Shown here in pieces: positions 35,194-43,638 of a DNA stretch of 64,000 bases. Under the pieces are notes generated by a model that was not told the origin of the DNA, searched no databases, and worked only from the letters and a program-made list of their open reading frames with translations. Positions within the stretch are counted from its first letter, which is position 1. Each line of letters opens with the position of its first letter. This DNA is from Micromonospora sp. CCTCC AA 2012012 (lineage in GTDB: Bacteria; Actinomycetota; Actinomycetes; Mycobacteriales; Micromonosporaceae). The translations under genes and the position numbers were made by a program. The stretch spans positions 3,844,001-3,908,000 of the forward strand of contig NZ_CP159342.1 in NCBI RefSeq assembly GCF_040499845.1, read 5' to 3'.

Positions 35194-35502
35194 CTAACGT
35201 CCGCTCCGGGTGGCCGGGGTGGCGGTCACCGTGGGTGTGGGCGTCGGCGCGGGACCGGCCCGTTCGTGATCGTCCCCCGCGGCCGCGTACGCGGCCGCGC
35301 CGAACAGCAGCAGGGCGATCACGCCCAGCTTGGTGACCACGGCCCGGATCGCCAGCCAGGCGGTGCGCCGGGCACCCGGCACGGTCTTCCTGGCGGTCCG
35401 GTAGTCGGTCCAGCCACGCCGTGCGCGCGCGTACGCCGCGCCGACCCCGCATCCGATGATCAGGCCCACCAGCAGGAGGGCCGCGATGACAGCTTGCTCC
35501 AC
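35194..35502 (-). CDS. Small two-helix membrane protein
   Basis: A 102-residue protein with two hydrophobic helices (VIAALLLVGLIIGCGVGAAYA near residues 5-24 and LGVIALLLFGAAAYAAAG near 59-76). A basic loop lies between them (ARARRGWTDYRTARKTVPGARR) and a Pro/Thr tail follows. It lies nine bases upstream of arfB on the same strand and may be co-transcribed. The function is not known. Confidence 0.65.
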   Translation of the reverse strand: MEQAVIAALLLVGLIIGCGVGAAYARARRGWTDYRTARKTVPGARRTAWLAIRAVVTKLGVIALLLFGAAAYAAAGDDHERAGPAPTPTPTVTATPATRSGR

Positions 35503-35631
35503 CCACGCCAGTATCCATACTCAGCGTAATATTTCCATGGGCCCGATGGTCCCACGCCGGATATCCGACACTTTTCCCTTTCCGGCGGAACGTCGCGGCG
35601 GCTTCCCGCAGGTCAGGGCCGCGAGGGCCGG

Positions 35632-36492
35632 TCAGCCGCCGCGGCCGATGATGGTGTCGGCGGTCTGCTGCACCTGGTCGATCGGGATGGCGAACCCGAT
35701 TCCGATGGAGCCGCTGCCGTCGATGGTGGCGATGGCCGTGTTCACCCCGACCACCTCACCCCGCGCGTTGACCAGCGGTCCGCCCGAGTTGCCGGGGTTG
35801 ATCGAGGCGTCGGTCTGCACCGCCGTGTGCCGCCCGGAGCCGATCCGCACCTGGCGGTTGAGCGCGCTCACGATACCGGCGGTGACCGTGCCGGAGAGTC
35901 CCAACGGCGAGCCGACCGCGAGCACCGGCTCACCCACCCGGGTCGAGTTCGGCTTCGCCAGCGGCAGCGCCGCCAGCCCGGCCGCGGCGGGCACCTTGAG
36001 CACCGCCAGGTCACTGGCCGGCTCCCGACCCACCACCTCGGCGGTGAACCGGCGGCCGTCCGGCATCTCGACCGTCACCGGTCCCCCACCGCCCCGGGCC
36101 AGGATGTGGTCGTTGGTGACGATGTGCTGCTCGTGGTCGATGGCGAAGCCGGAGCCGCTCGCCGAGGAGCCGGACGCGCCGCCGACCATCACCGACACCA
36201 CGCCGGGCACGGTCTTCCCGGCCGCGGTCACCAGCTCCGCCGGGACCGGCGCGGCGGAGGCCGCGGCCGGCCCGGGCGCGTCCCGGCCGGCGACCCAGCT
36301 GCCGGCCGCGGCGCCGGAGACGGTGGAGAGGGCCACCACCGCGGCGGCGGTCAGCAGCCGCCCGCGCCAGCCGCGTCCGCCCCCGTCCCGGCCCGACCCG
36401 GGCACGTCCCACCGCCCGCGCCCGTCCGGATCCAGCTCCGGCGAGATGAACCAGGGACCGCGCGGCTCGCCCAGTCCGGTCTGCACAGCCAT
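35632..36492 (-). CDS. Membrane-anchored trypsin-like serine protease without PDZ
   Basis: A 286-residue HtrA/DegP-like (S1C) protease. One N-terminal transmembrane helix (about 44-66) puts the protease domain outside the cell. The catalytic triad is complete: His129 (TNDHI), Asp161 (SDLAVL) and Ser236 (GNSGGPL). The normal C-terminal PDZ domain is missing, as the protein ends right after the second barrel. It is the last gene of the MoxR-DUF58-VWA run, 43 bases after the VWA gene, which suggests a joint role in envelope protein quality or activation. Confidence 0.88.
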   Translation of the reverse strand: MAVQTGLGEPRGPWFISPELDPDGRGRWDVPGSGRDGGGRGWRGRLLTAAAVVALSTVSGAAAGSWVAGRDAPGPAAASAAPVPAELVTAAGKTVPGVVSVMVGGASGSSASGSGFAIDHEQHIVTNDHILARGGGGPVTVEMPDGRRFTAEVVGREPASDLAVLKVPAAAGLAALPLAKPNSTRVGEPVLAVGSPLGLSGTVTAGIVSALNRQVRIGSGRHTAVQTDASINPGNSGGPLVNARGEVVGVNTAIATIDGSGSIGIGFAIPIDQVQQTADTIIGRGG

Positions 36493-36535
36493 ACGTGCTC
36501 CTCACCTGTCGTCCGTCTCGGGTGGGTGCTGCGGG

Positions 36536-37495
36536 TCAGGGCAGCCGGGAGAACCAGCGCAGGGATCCGGCCGCCGCGCCCATCGCGAGGACCAGCCCCA
36601 GGCCGATGAAGCGGGCCGAGATGTCCTGCCGTTCCTTGCGGTAGCCGACCGAGGAGCCGATGTCCTCGTAGACGGCGCGCAGTTCCGCGCTGGTGGACGC
36701 CGAGTGGAAGCCACCCCCGGTCTCCTCGGCGACCGCCTTGAGGGTCTGCCCGTCCACCGGCACCTGGATCGCCCGCCCGCCCCGGTCGACGGTGCCGGAC
36801 GGGGTGCCGAACGAGATGGTGTGCACGGGCACCTTCACCGCGACGGCCTGCGCCGCCGCCTCCATCGGGTCCATGCCGGAGGTGTTCGCCCCGTCGGAGA
36901 GGATGATGATCCGGGCCGGCGGCGGGTTCTTGGCCGCCGTGCTGTCCAGGCTCTTCACCGCGCCCAGCGAGGTGCTGATCGCCTCGCCGATCGCGGTGCC
37001 CTGCACCCCGGTGATCCCCTCGTCGAGCCGCTCGATCCCCTCGTGCAACGCCTCCCGGTCGGTCGACGGCGGCACCACCACCGCCGCGCTGCCGGCGAAG
37101 GCGACCAGGCCGACGTTGAACTCGTCCGGCAGGCCGTCGGCGAAGCGCCGGGCGGCGTGCTTCGCGGCGGTCAGCCGGTCCGGGTCGACGTCCCCGGCGA
37201 GCATCGAGGTGGAGACGTCGACCGCGACCATCACCGTGGCCCGTTCCCGGGGCACCCGTACCTCGGCGTTGGGCCGGGCGAAGCCGACCACCAGCAGGGC
37301 GAGCATGGCCAGGAAGAGGCCGGCCGGGACGTGCCGCCGCCAGGCCGGACGGCGCGGGGCGACCCGGTCCAGCAGCCGCAGGTTGGTGAAGCGAACGGCG
37401 TACCGGCTCTGCCGGCGCTGCATCGCCAGATAGCCGACGACCAGGGCGGCGACGCCGAGCAGCAGCCAGAGCCGGGCGGGTGACTCCCAGGTCAT
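36536..37495 (-). CDS. VWA domain membrane protein (BatA-like)
   Basis: A 319-residue protein with two N-terminal helices (about residues 8-24 and 58-73), a von Willebrand factor A domain and a C-terminal helix. The metal-ion site is intact: D93-V-S95-T-S97, with the TAIGEAI and LSDGANTSG segments. This is the BatA type found next to moxR and DUF58 genes. VWA domains of this type bind partners that MoxR ATPases then remodel. Start and stop overlap the DUF58 gene by four bases (ATGA). Confidence 0.9.
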   Translation of the reverse strand: MTWESPARLWLLLGVAALVVGYLAMQRRQSRYAVRFTNLRLLDRVAPRRPAWRRHVPAGLFLAMLALLVVGFARPNAEVRVPRERATVMVAVDVSTSMLAGDVDPDRLTAAKHAARRFADGLPDEFNVGLVAFAGSAAVVVPPSTDREALHEGIERLDEGITGVQGTAIGEAISTSLGAVKSLDSTAAKNPPPARIIILSDGANTSGMDPMEAAAQAVAVKVPVHTISFGTPSGTVDRGGRAIQVPVDGQTLKAVAEETGGGFHSASTSAELRAVYEDIGSSVGYRKERQDISARFIGLGLVLAMGAAAGSLRWFSRLP

Positions 37496-38502
37496 CCGAC
37501 ACCTCCCCGGGCCGGGGCCGGCGCGGCGGCCAGCCGGCGCTGGGCGTGCACGTGCCGGACGATGTCCGCGCTCCAGTCCCGGTCGGTGCGCAGGGCCAGG
37601 TGGGCGGCCCCGGAGCGGCGCAACGCCCGGCGTACCTGGTCGCGCTGGGCGGCGGCGGCCGCCGCGTAGCGCTCCCGCAGGGCCCGGTCGCCGGTCCACA
37701 CCTCGCGCCGCCGGCCGGTCTCGGGATCGACCAGGGTGATCAGGCCGACGTCGGGCAGTTCCAGCTCACGCGGGTCGGTCACCTCGACCGCGAGGACCTG
37801 GTGGCGGGCGGCGAGCCGACGCAGCCCCGCCTCCCACGGGGCGGCGCCCGCCGGGTCGTCCGGCAGCCCGTCGAGGAAGTCGGAGACCAGCACGACCAGG
37901 CCGCGTCGGGTCGCCATCCGCTGCACGCCGTCGATGCCGTCAATGAGCGTGAACGGCGCCAGCGGGGCGGTGTCCAGGTCGTACCCACCGGTGCGGGGTG
38001 CGGCCAGCAGGGCCCGCAGCAGCCCCAGCAGATGGGTACGCCCGCTGCGGGCCGGGAACCGGCGCAACCCGGTCGGGTGCAGCACCTGCCCGCCGAGCTT
38101 GTTGCCGACACCGGCGGTGAGGAAGCCGACCGCCGCGACGGCCGCCACCGCGAGTTCGCGTTTGTCCAGGGTGGCGGTGCCGTACTCCATGCTCGGGCTG
38201 GCGTCCACCAGCAGCCAGGTGGTCAGCTCCCGGTCGGCGTCGACCTCCCGCACGTGCGGGACGGTGGTCCGGGCGGTGACCGCCCAGTCCATCCGGCGCA
38301 CCTCGTCCTCGCCGGGCCGGTACTCGCGGCTGCCGGCGATCTCGCTGCCCGGGCCGGGCAGCAGGCCGTGGTGCTGCCCGTGCAGCATCCCGTTCAGCCG
38401 GCGGGTCACGGTCAGCTCCAACCGGCGCAGCCGCTGGTCGGGGGCGAGGTCGGCCAGTCCGGGTGCGGCGGGCGGGAGCGTCGGTGCCGCCCGGCGTCTC
38501 AT
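37492..38502 (-). CDS. DUF58 domain protein
   Basis: A 336-residue DUF58 protein with the signature GSEIAGSREYRPGEDEVRRMDWAVTART followed by a VWA-like domain (LLVDASPSMEYGTA, a DASPS metal site, and VLVSDFLDG). It links the MoxR ATPase with the membrane VWA protein. It overlaps genes on both sides by four bases, so the three are made in fixed proportion. Confidence 0.9.
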   Translation of the reverse strand: MRRRAAPTLPPAAPGLADLAPDQRLRRLELTVTRRLNGMLHGQHHGLLPGPGSEIAGSREYRPGEDEVRRMDWAVTARTTVPHVREVDADRELTTWLLVDASPSMEYGTATLDKRELAVAAVAAVGFLTAGVGNKLGGQVLHPTGLRRFPARSGRTHLLGLLRALLAAPRTGGYDLDTAPLAPFTLIDGIDGVQRMATRRGLVVLVSDFLDGLPDDPAGAAPWEAGLRRLAARHQVLAVEVTDPRELELPDVGLITLVDPETGRRREVWTGDRALRERYAAAAAAQRDQVRRALRRSGAAHLALRTDRDWSADIVRHVHAQRRLAAAPAPARGGVG

Positions 38503-39548
38503 GCCGCCGCCAGGTCGGGTGCCACCTCGGGGTGCCCGGTGACGATCCGGGGCGGCGGCACGGCGTCCACCAGCCGGTGCACCACCGCCTCGGCGGAGAC
38601 CCCGTCGGCCACCGCGTCGAAGGAGAGCACCAGCCGGTGCGCCAGCACGTCGGCGGCGAGTTCCCGGACGTCCTCGGGCAGCACGTACTCGCGGCCGCGC
38701 AGCAGGGCCTGGGCGCGGGCGGCGGCGACCAGGCCGAGGGTGGCCCGCGGGCTGGCCCCGTACGCCAGCAGCGGCGCCAGCTCGGGCAGCCCGAACCGGC
38801 CCGGGTCCCGGGTGGCGAGGATGAGCCGGACGACGTACTCGGCGAGGGCGTGGTGGACGAAGACGTGGCCCGCCCGGCGCTGGAGTTCCCGCAGCCGGGC
38901 CGGGTCGAGCACCTGCCGGGGACTGGGCCGGTCGGCGCTCATCCGGTAGAGGATCGCCAGCTCGTCGGCGTCGCTCGGGTAGTCGACCACGACCTTCATC
39001 AGGAAGCGGTCGCGCTGCGCCTCGGGGAGCTGGTAGACGCCCTCCGACTCGATCGGGTTCTGGGTGGCCAGCACCAGGAACGGGTCGGGGACGGGCCAGC
39101 TGCGCCCGCCGATGGAGACCTGCCGCTCGGCCATCGCCTCCAGCAGCGCCGACTGCACCTTCGCCGGGGCCCGGTTGATCTCGTCGGCGAGCACCATGTT
39201 CGCCATGATCGGGCCCAGCTCGACGTCGAACGTCTCGGTGGAGGCCCGGTAGATGCGGGTGCCGACGATGTCGGAGGGGACCAGGTCGGGGGTGAACTGG
39301 ATCCGGGAGAAGGTGCCGCCGACCACGGTCGCGAGGGTCTGCGCCGCCAGGGTCTTGGCGACCCCGGGCACCCCCTCCAGCAGGCAGTGCCCGTCGGCGA
39401 TGAGGGCGGTGAGCAGGCGCTCGACGAGCCGATCCTGCCCGACGATCACGCGTTTGACCTCGAAGAGGGTCTGTTCCAGCTCGATGCCGCTCGCGTCGGC
39501 GTCGGCCGGGCTGGGCACGCTGGCCAGGGTGTCCGAGATGTCCGTCAC
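38499..39548 (-). CDS. MoxR family AAA+ ATPase
   Basis: A 349-residue MoxR ATPase. Walker A is LLEGVPGVAKT, Walker B is VLADEINRAPAKVQSALLEAM, sensor 1 is LATQNPIESEG, and PEAQRDRFLMKV carries the arginine finger. MoxR proteins act as chaperones that mature or activate VWA-protein complexes, here encoded directly downstream. GTG 39548 is used because TDISDTLA then leads into the conserved ELEQTLFEVKRVIVGQ. Confidence 0.93.
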   Translation of the reverse strand: MTDISDTLASVPSPADADASGIELEQTLFEVKRVIVGQDRLVERLLTALIADGHCLLEGVPGVAKTLAAQTLATVVGGTFSRIQFTPDLVPSDIVGTRIYRASTETFDVELGPIMANMVLADEINRAPAKVQSALLEAMAERQVSIGGRSWPVPDPFLVLATQNPIESEGVYQLPEAQRDRFLMKVVVDYPSDADELAILYRMSADRPSPRQVLDPARLRELQRRAGHVFVHHALAEYVVRLILATRDPGRFGLPELAPLLAYGASPRATLGLVAAARAQALLRGREYVLPEDVRELAADVLAHRLVLSFDAVADGVSAEAVVHRLVDAVPPPRIVTGHPEVAPDLAAA

Positions 39549-39718
39549 GGTGCTTGCTTCCCGGGCCGACGGGCGGACAAACGTCGGATTATCAGGGCCG
39601 GGTGGGGCCTCGGCGGCCCGAACCGGGACGACTCCCCCGCCCGGAACGCAACGGCGCGAGCGGTGCGGCAGGACCCGCGAGGTGCCGGAGCACGCCCCGG
39701 TCCGACGGCCGGACGGCA

Positions 39719-39744
39719 CCGGCCCCCGCCGGGGCGGGGGCCGG
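39719..39744 (-). terminator. Terminator after the secreted protein gene
   Basis: A perfect 12-bp stem (39719-39730 with 39733-39744), 17 bases after the stop of the 175-residue secreted protein gene and before moxR. Confidence 0.65.
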
Positions 39745-39761
39745 CACGGTGTACGCGACGG

Positions 39762-40289
39762 TCAGTTCGCGACGATCAGGTGGAACGGCCGGTCCGCCGC
39801 GGAGCCACCCGAGCTGCGGGTCTGGATGAAGACGCCGTTCGGGGTCAGGTAGCGGGGCGCGACCGAGACCTCACCCCCCGGCGGGACGTTGGCCGGGTCG
39901 TTGGTGCCGATCGTCGCGGCGTGCGCCTTCAGGTGCACGTCGTAGTTGAGGATGACCTCGTACTGACCGGCGCCGCAGCAGGTGAAGCGCTGGGCCGAGA
40001 CGACGTTGGGCGAGTGCTGGAGCAGCACCCCGTTGGCGCTGACCACGGCCCAGGCCACCGCGCCGGGCGCCGGCGCGGCGAGGGTGGTGGCCATCGCCGC
40101 CCGGGCCTGGCGGGCCGAGGCCGCCGTCACCGGGGGCTGGCCGCCGGGCTGCCGGACCGCCGGCTGGACGGCCTGGACGGGGGCCTTCGTCGCCGGCTGC
40201 GCGGCGGCGGCGATGCCTCCGCCGGCCAGGGTGAGAGTAAGGGCGCCGAGCGCTACCGCCGCCGCCTTACGACTGAGAAGTGTGGCCAT
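39762..40289 (-). CDS. Secreted hypothetical protein
   Basis: A 175-residue exported protein. ATG 40289 gives a clear signal peptide (ATLLSRKAAAVALGALTLTLAGGGIAAAAQ) with an AAA-A cleavage region. A Pro/Ala/Gln linker and a compact domain of about 100 residues follow, with a CC pair (QRFTCCGAGQYEVILNYDV) and APRYLTPNGVFIQTRSSGG. No catalytic motif or known family is visible. It is divergent from the EEP-domain gene across a 362-bp region. Confidence 0.7.
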   Translation of the reverse strand: MATLLSRKAAAVALGALTLTLAGGGIAAAAQPATKAPVQAVQPAVRQPGGQPPVTAASARQARAAMATTLAAPAPGAVAWAVVSANGVLLQHSPNVVSAQRFTCCGAGQYEVILNYDVHLKAHAATIGTNDPANVPPGGEVSVAPRYLTPNGVFIQTRSSGGSAADRPFHLIVAN

Positions 40290-40651
40290 GACAGGTCTCC
40301 CTCTTGTGACCGTGGTGAAACGGCCGACCCGCGTCGTCACGGGCCGGTTGATGCCGCACGAGAGCCGGGCGCGGGAGGAGCAGATCATCGGGGAATCTGC
40401 TTTGGACACGCACCCATTCGTTCACACATTGCCGTATCGCACCCGGCTTGAGCTGGGGTTACTACCCAGAGTCGCGACGCCCAGCCAGGTTGGAAGGTAG
40501 CACCGAAAAAAGTGGACGGTCAATACTCAACAACGGCTCGGCGACAGCTTTCCGCAATTAACCGAGAATTGCGAAACATGAGCCGTCGACCATTCGCATA
40601 ATTGCCTCCCGGGCGCGACGGGGCACCGCCGCAGACGCTGCGGCCGGTACG
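40290..40651. promoter_or_regulatory. Divergent 362-bp region with an AT-rich inverted repeat
   Basis: No gene is supported. CGCAATT (40553-40559) and AATTGCG (40567-40573) form a perfect inverted repeat with a 7-base spacer, flanked by TTTC and GAAA. The stretch 40500-40600 is clearly AT-richer than the rest and probably contains the promoters and an operator. Confidence 0.4.
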
Positions 40652-41653
40652 GTGACCGCCGTGGAGACGCAGATCGCGGGGCGGCCGGCCGGCACCCGGG
40701 CCCGCACCGGCGCGACGGTGGCCTGCTGGCTGGTCGTCGCGCCCGGCGCGGCCTGGGCGGTCGTCCGACTGGCGGGGCTGGAACGGGGACCGCTCGTGCA
40801 GGCGGTCGCCTTCACCCCGTACGTCGCGGCCTGGACGCTGCTGCCGCTGATGCTGGCGGTCGCCCTGCGGCGCCGCCTGCCCGCGGTCGTCGCGGCCCTG
40901 ACCGCGTTCGCGTTGATCGGCGTGGTGGTTCCCCGCGCCCTGGCGTCCGGCGGACCGGCGGGCACCGGGCCGGCGCTGCGCCTGCTCACCGCCAACCTGC
41001 TCAAGGGCCAGGCCGACCCGCGCACCCTCGTCGACCTGGTCCGCGCCCACCGGGTCGACGTGCTGACCGTGCAGGAGTTCACCCCGGGGATCGCGGCCGA
41101 GCTGGACCGGCTCGGGCTGGCCACCCTGCTGCCCTACCGTCGGCTCAACCCGGAGGTCGGCACCACCGGCTCCGGCCTCTACGCCCGGTTCCCGATCAGC
41201 GCGGCGGGGGTACGGCGCAACCAGGGGTTCGCGTTCACCCAGGCGTACGGCACGGTCGCGGTGCCGGGCGCGCCGCCGCTGCGGGTGGAGTCGGCGCACC
41301 CGGCCGCCCCGTACGCGCTCGACGTCGTGGACGAGTGGTGGACCGACCTGCGGGCGCAGCCGCACGCCACCCCCGATGGCCGGCTGAGCATCCTGGCCGG
41401 GGACTTCAACGCCACCCTCGACCACGCCCCGCTGCGCGACCTGATCCACACGGGATACGTGGACGCCGCCGACGCGGTCGGCGCCGGGCTCACCGGCACC
41501 TGGGGCCCGTACGACGGCGACCCGATCCCGCCGGTCACCATCGACCACGTCCTGACCGACCGCCGGATCGCCGTCCGCTCGGTCGAGGTGCACCCGGTCC
41601 CCGGCAGCGACCACCGCGCCGTCCTGGCCGACCTGCGCCTACCGCCCGGCTGA
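40652..41653 (+). CDS. Membrane protein with endonuclease/exonuclease/phosphatase domain
   Basis: A 333-residue protein. Three hydrophobic helices (about residues 22-40, 50-70, 76-95) anchor it. The EEP domain follows with LRLLTANLLKG, VDVLTVQEFTP (catalytic Glu), ILAGDFNATLDHAP (the D-x-N pair), TIDHVLT and PGSDHRAVLADL (the final Asp-His). All catalytic residues are present. The placement outside the membrane suggests a secreted nuclease or phosphodiesterase activity. GTG 40652 and GTG 40661 are both possible starts. Confidence 0.88.
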   Translation: MTAVETQIAGRPAGTRARTGATVACWLVVAPGAAWAVVRLAGLERGPLVQAVAFTPYVAAWTLLPLMLAVALRRRLPAVVAALTAFALIGVVVPRALASGGPAGTGPALRLLTANLLKGQADPRTLVDLVRAHRVDVLTVQEFTPGIAAELDRLGLATLLPYRRLNPEVGTTGSGLYARFPISAAGVRRNQGFAFTQAYGTVAVPGAPPLRVESAHPAAPYALDVVDEWWTDLRAQPHATPDGRLSILAGDFNATLDHAPLRDLIHTGYVDAADAVGAGLTGTWGPYDGDPIPPVTIDHVLTDRRIAVRSVEVHPVPGSDHRAVLADLRLPPG

Positions 41654-41696
41654 TCCTCGCCACCTACGCCCGCCCCGGCGGGCAGGGGGCGGGGGC

Positions 41697-43277
41697 TCAG
41701 ACGCGGGCGCGGTCCAGGCCGTAGGTGAGGGCGTCGACGAGGGCGTGCCAGGACGCCTCGACCACGTTGGGGTGGACGCCGACCGTCGTCCAGTCCCGAC
41801 CGGCGCCGGCCGTCTCGACCAGTACCCGGGTGACCGCACCCGTGCCGTGGCTGCCCTCCAGGATGCGGACCTTGTAGTCGGCCAGCTCGAAGTCGCGCAG
41901 CTCGGGGTAGTGCCGGGTCAGCCCGACCCGCAGCGCCTCGTCGAGGGCGTTGACCGGGCCGTTCCCCTCGGCGGTGGCGATCACCCGCTCGCCGCGTACC
42001 CGGATCTTCACGGTGGCCTCGGAGACCACCGCGCCGTCCTCCCGGTGCTCGACGATCACCCGGTAGGACTCCAGCGCGAACGGCCGCACCGCCGCGCGCT
42101 CCGGCAGCTCGGCGCGGACCAGCAGCTCGAACGAGGCGTCGGCGGCCTCGAACGACCAGCCACCGGCCTCCAGTTCCTTGACCCGGTTGGTGACCCGGGA
42201 CAGGGCCTCCGGATGGCCGGCCAGGTCCACGCCCAGCTCACGACTCTTGAGCTCGACGCTGGCCCGGCCGGCCATCTCGGTCACCAGGATCCGCATGTCG
42301 TTGCCCACCACCGACGGGTCCACGTGGTTGTAGAGCAACGGGTCGACCTTGATCGCGCTCGCGTGCAGCCCCGCCTTGTGGGCGAAGGCGGCGGCCCCGG
42401 CGTACGCCTGGTGGGTGTCGGGGGCGATGTTGGCGATCTCGGCGATGGCGTGCGAGACCCGCACCATCTGTTCCAGGCAGCCGTCCGGTAGGACGGGCAG
42501 CCCGAGCTTGAGCTGGAGGTTGGCGACGACGGCGAAGATGTCGGCGTTGCCGGGACGCTCGCCGTACCCGTTGGCGGTGCCCTGGACGTGCCGGACACCG
42601 GCCTCCACGGCGGCGATGGTGTTGGCCACCGCGCAGGCCGTGTCGTTCTGGCAGTGGATGCCGAGCACTTCGGGGGCGACGCCGGTCCGCGCGGTGACGT
42701 CGGCGATGGCGGCGGTGATCTGCGAGGGCAGCATGCCGCCGTTGGTGTCGCAGAGCACGAACCGCTCCGCGCCCGCGGCGAGCGCGGTCTCCACCACCGA
42801 GGCGGTGTACGCCGGGTCGTGCCGGTAGCCGTCGAAGAAGTGCTCGCCGTCGACGAAGACCCGGCGGCCCTCGGCGACCAGGTGCGCCACCGTGTCGTGG
42901 ACCATCGCCAGGTTCTCCGCGCCGGTGGTGCGCAGCGCCCGCTCGACGTGCCGGATGTCGGCCTTGGCGACCAGGGCGACCGCCGGGGTCTGCGCGTCGA
43001 GCAGTCCGCGCACCTGCGGGTCGGCGGCGACGGCCACGCCGGCCTTGCGGGTGGCGCCGAAGGCGACCAGGATCGCGTGCCGCAGCCGAAGTTCGGTCCG
43101 CGCCCGGCGGAAGAACTCGGTGTCCTTGGGCACCGCGCCCGGCCAGCCGCCCTCGATGAAGCCGACGCCGAACTCGTCGAGCAGGCGCGCCACGGCGAGC
43201 TTGTCGACCACCGAGTAGGTGAGCCCCTCGCGCTGGGCACCGTCGCGCAGCGTCGTGTCGTACACCTGGAAGGTCAT
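41697..43277 (-). CDS. cimA: (R)-citramalate synthase
   Basis: CimA condenses pyruvate and acetyl-CoA to citramalate, the threonine-free entry to isoleucine. The 526-residue product has YDTTLRDGAQREGL, HCQNDTACAVANT, GTANGYGERPGNAD, and KAGLHASAIKVDP of the HMGL-like/LeuA family. A C-terminal LeuA dimer domain (residues ~390-520) gives feedback by isoleucine. Length and motifs fit the long bacterial CimA and not LeuA or homocitrate synthase. An attenuator leader precedes it (43319-43421). Confidence 0.93.
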   Translation of the reverse strand: MTFQVYDTTLRDGAQREGLTYSVVDKLAVARLLDEFGVGFIEGGWPGAVPKDTEFFRRARTELRLRHAILVAFGATRKAGVAVAADPQVRGLLDAQTPAVALVAKADIRHVERALRTTGAENLAMVHDTVAHLVAEGRRVFVDGEHFFDGYRHDPAYTASVVETALAAGAERFVLCDTNGGMLPSQITAAIADVTARTGVAPEVLGIHCQNDTACAVANTIAAVEAGVRHVQGTANGYGERPGNADIFAVVANLQLKLGLPVLPDGCLEQMVRVSHAIAEIANIAPDTHQAYAGAAAFAHKAGLHASAIKVDPLLYNHVDPSVVGNDMRILVTEMAGRASVELKSRELGVDLAGHPEALSRVTNRVKELEAGGWSFEAADASFELLVRAELPERAAVRPFALESYRVIVEHREDGAVVSEATVKIRVRGERVIATAEGNGPVNALDEALRVGLTRHYPELRDFELADYKVRILEGSHGTGAVTRVLVETAGAGRDWTTVGVHPNVVEASWHALVDALTYGLDRARV

Positions 43278-43318
43278 CTGGGTCCTCTTCTCGAACCTGC
43301 GGGGAGCTGCGGGGCAAC

Positions 43319-43349
43319 AAAAAGACCCCCCGCGGGATGCGGGAGGTCT
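43319..43349 (-). terminator. cimA attenuator terminator
   Basis: On the minus strand AGACCTCCCGC pairs with GCGGGGGGTCT, followed directly by TTTTTGTTG. A U-run is rare in this genome and marks a true intrinsic terminator. It sits 31 bases after the leader peptide stop and 42 bases before cimA. Confidence 0.85.
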
Positions 43350-43379
43350 GCGCGCTCGGCGAGAGGGAAGGCCGGCGCG

Positions 43380-43421
43380 CTAGCTGCCAATAATCAGGAC
43401 GGTGCTGGTCACGCTCAGCAC
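43380..43421 (-). CDS. Leader peptide of the cimA attenuator
   Basis: A 13-codon frame starting with GTG encodes VLSVTSTVLIIGS and stops at TAG. It contains two adjacent ATT isoleucine codons, which are rare in a genome this GC-rich, along with Val and Leu codons. Ribosome stalling at ATT-ATT when charged tRNA-Ile is scarce would prevent the downstream terminator from folding. The stop codon lies against a GCGCGC stem that could be the alternate fold. The ribosome site is weak, which is common for leader peptides. Confidence 0.75.
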   Translation of the reverse strand: MLSVTSTVLIIGS

Positions 43422-43523
43422 TCTGCCACCCCGCCCCCGGTTTTGGGAGGCACAATCCACATGTCGGGACGGTGACGGAGCGTGGCCGCCGCCCGACCGG
43501 CTGACCAGACCCGGTGCTGGTGA

Positions 43524-43540
43524 TCGACTTCACAAGTCGA
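43524..43540 (+). promoter_or_regulatory. Operator-like inverted repeat upstream of ahpCD
   Basis: TCGACTT-CAC-AAGTCGA is a perfect 7-bp inverted repeat, 98 bases before the ahpC start. It may bind a peroxide regulator. No oxyR, furA or catR gene is nearby, which differs from many actinomycetes where oxyR is divergent from ahpC. Confidence 0.4.
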
Positions 43541-43638
43541 CCGACCGCCGACCGGCGGAAACCGCGCTGCGGAAGTATCTGGAACCGATCCAGTTAACGG
43601 CCCCCGCGCCGCTGACGAGCCGCTGTCAAGGAGGACCT

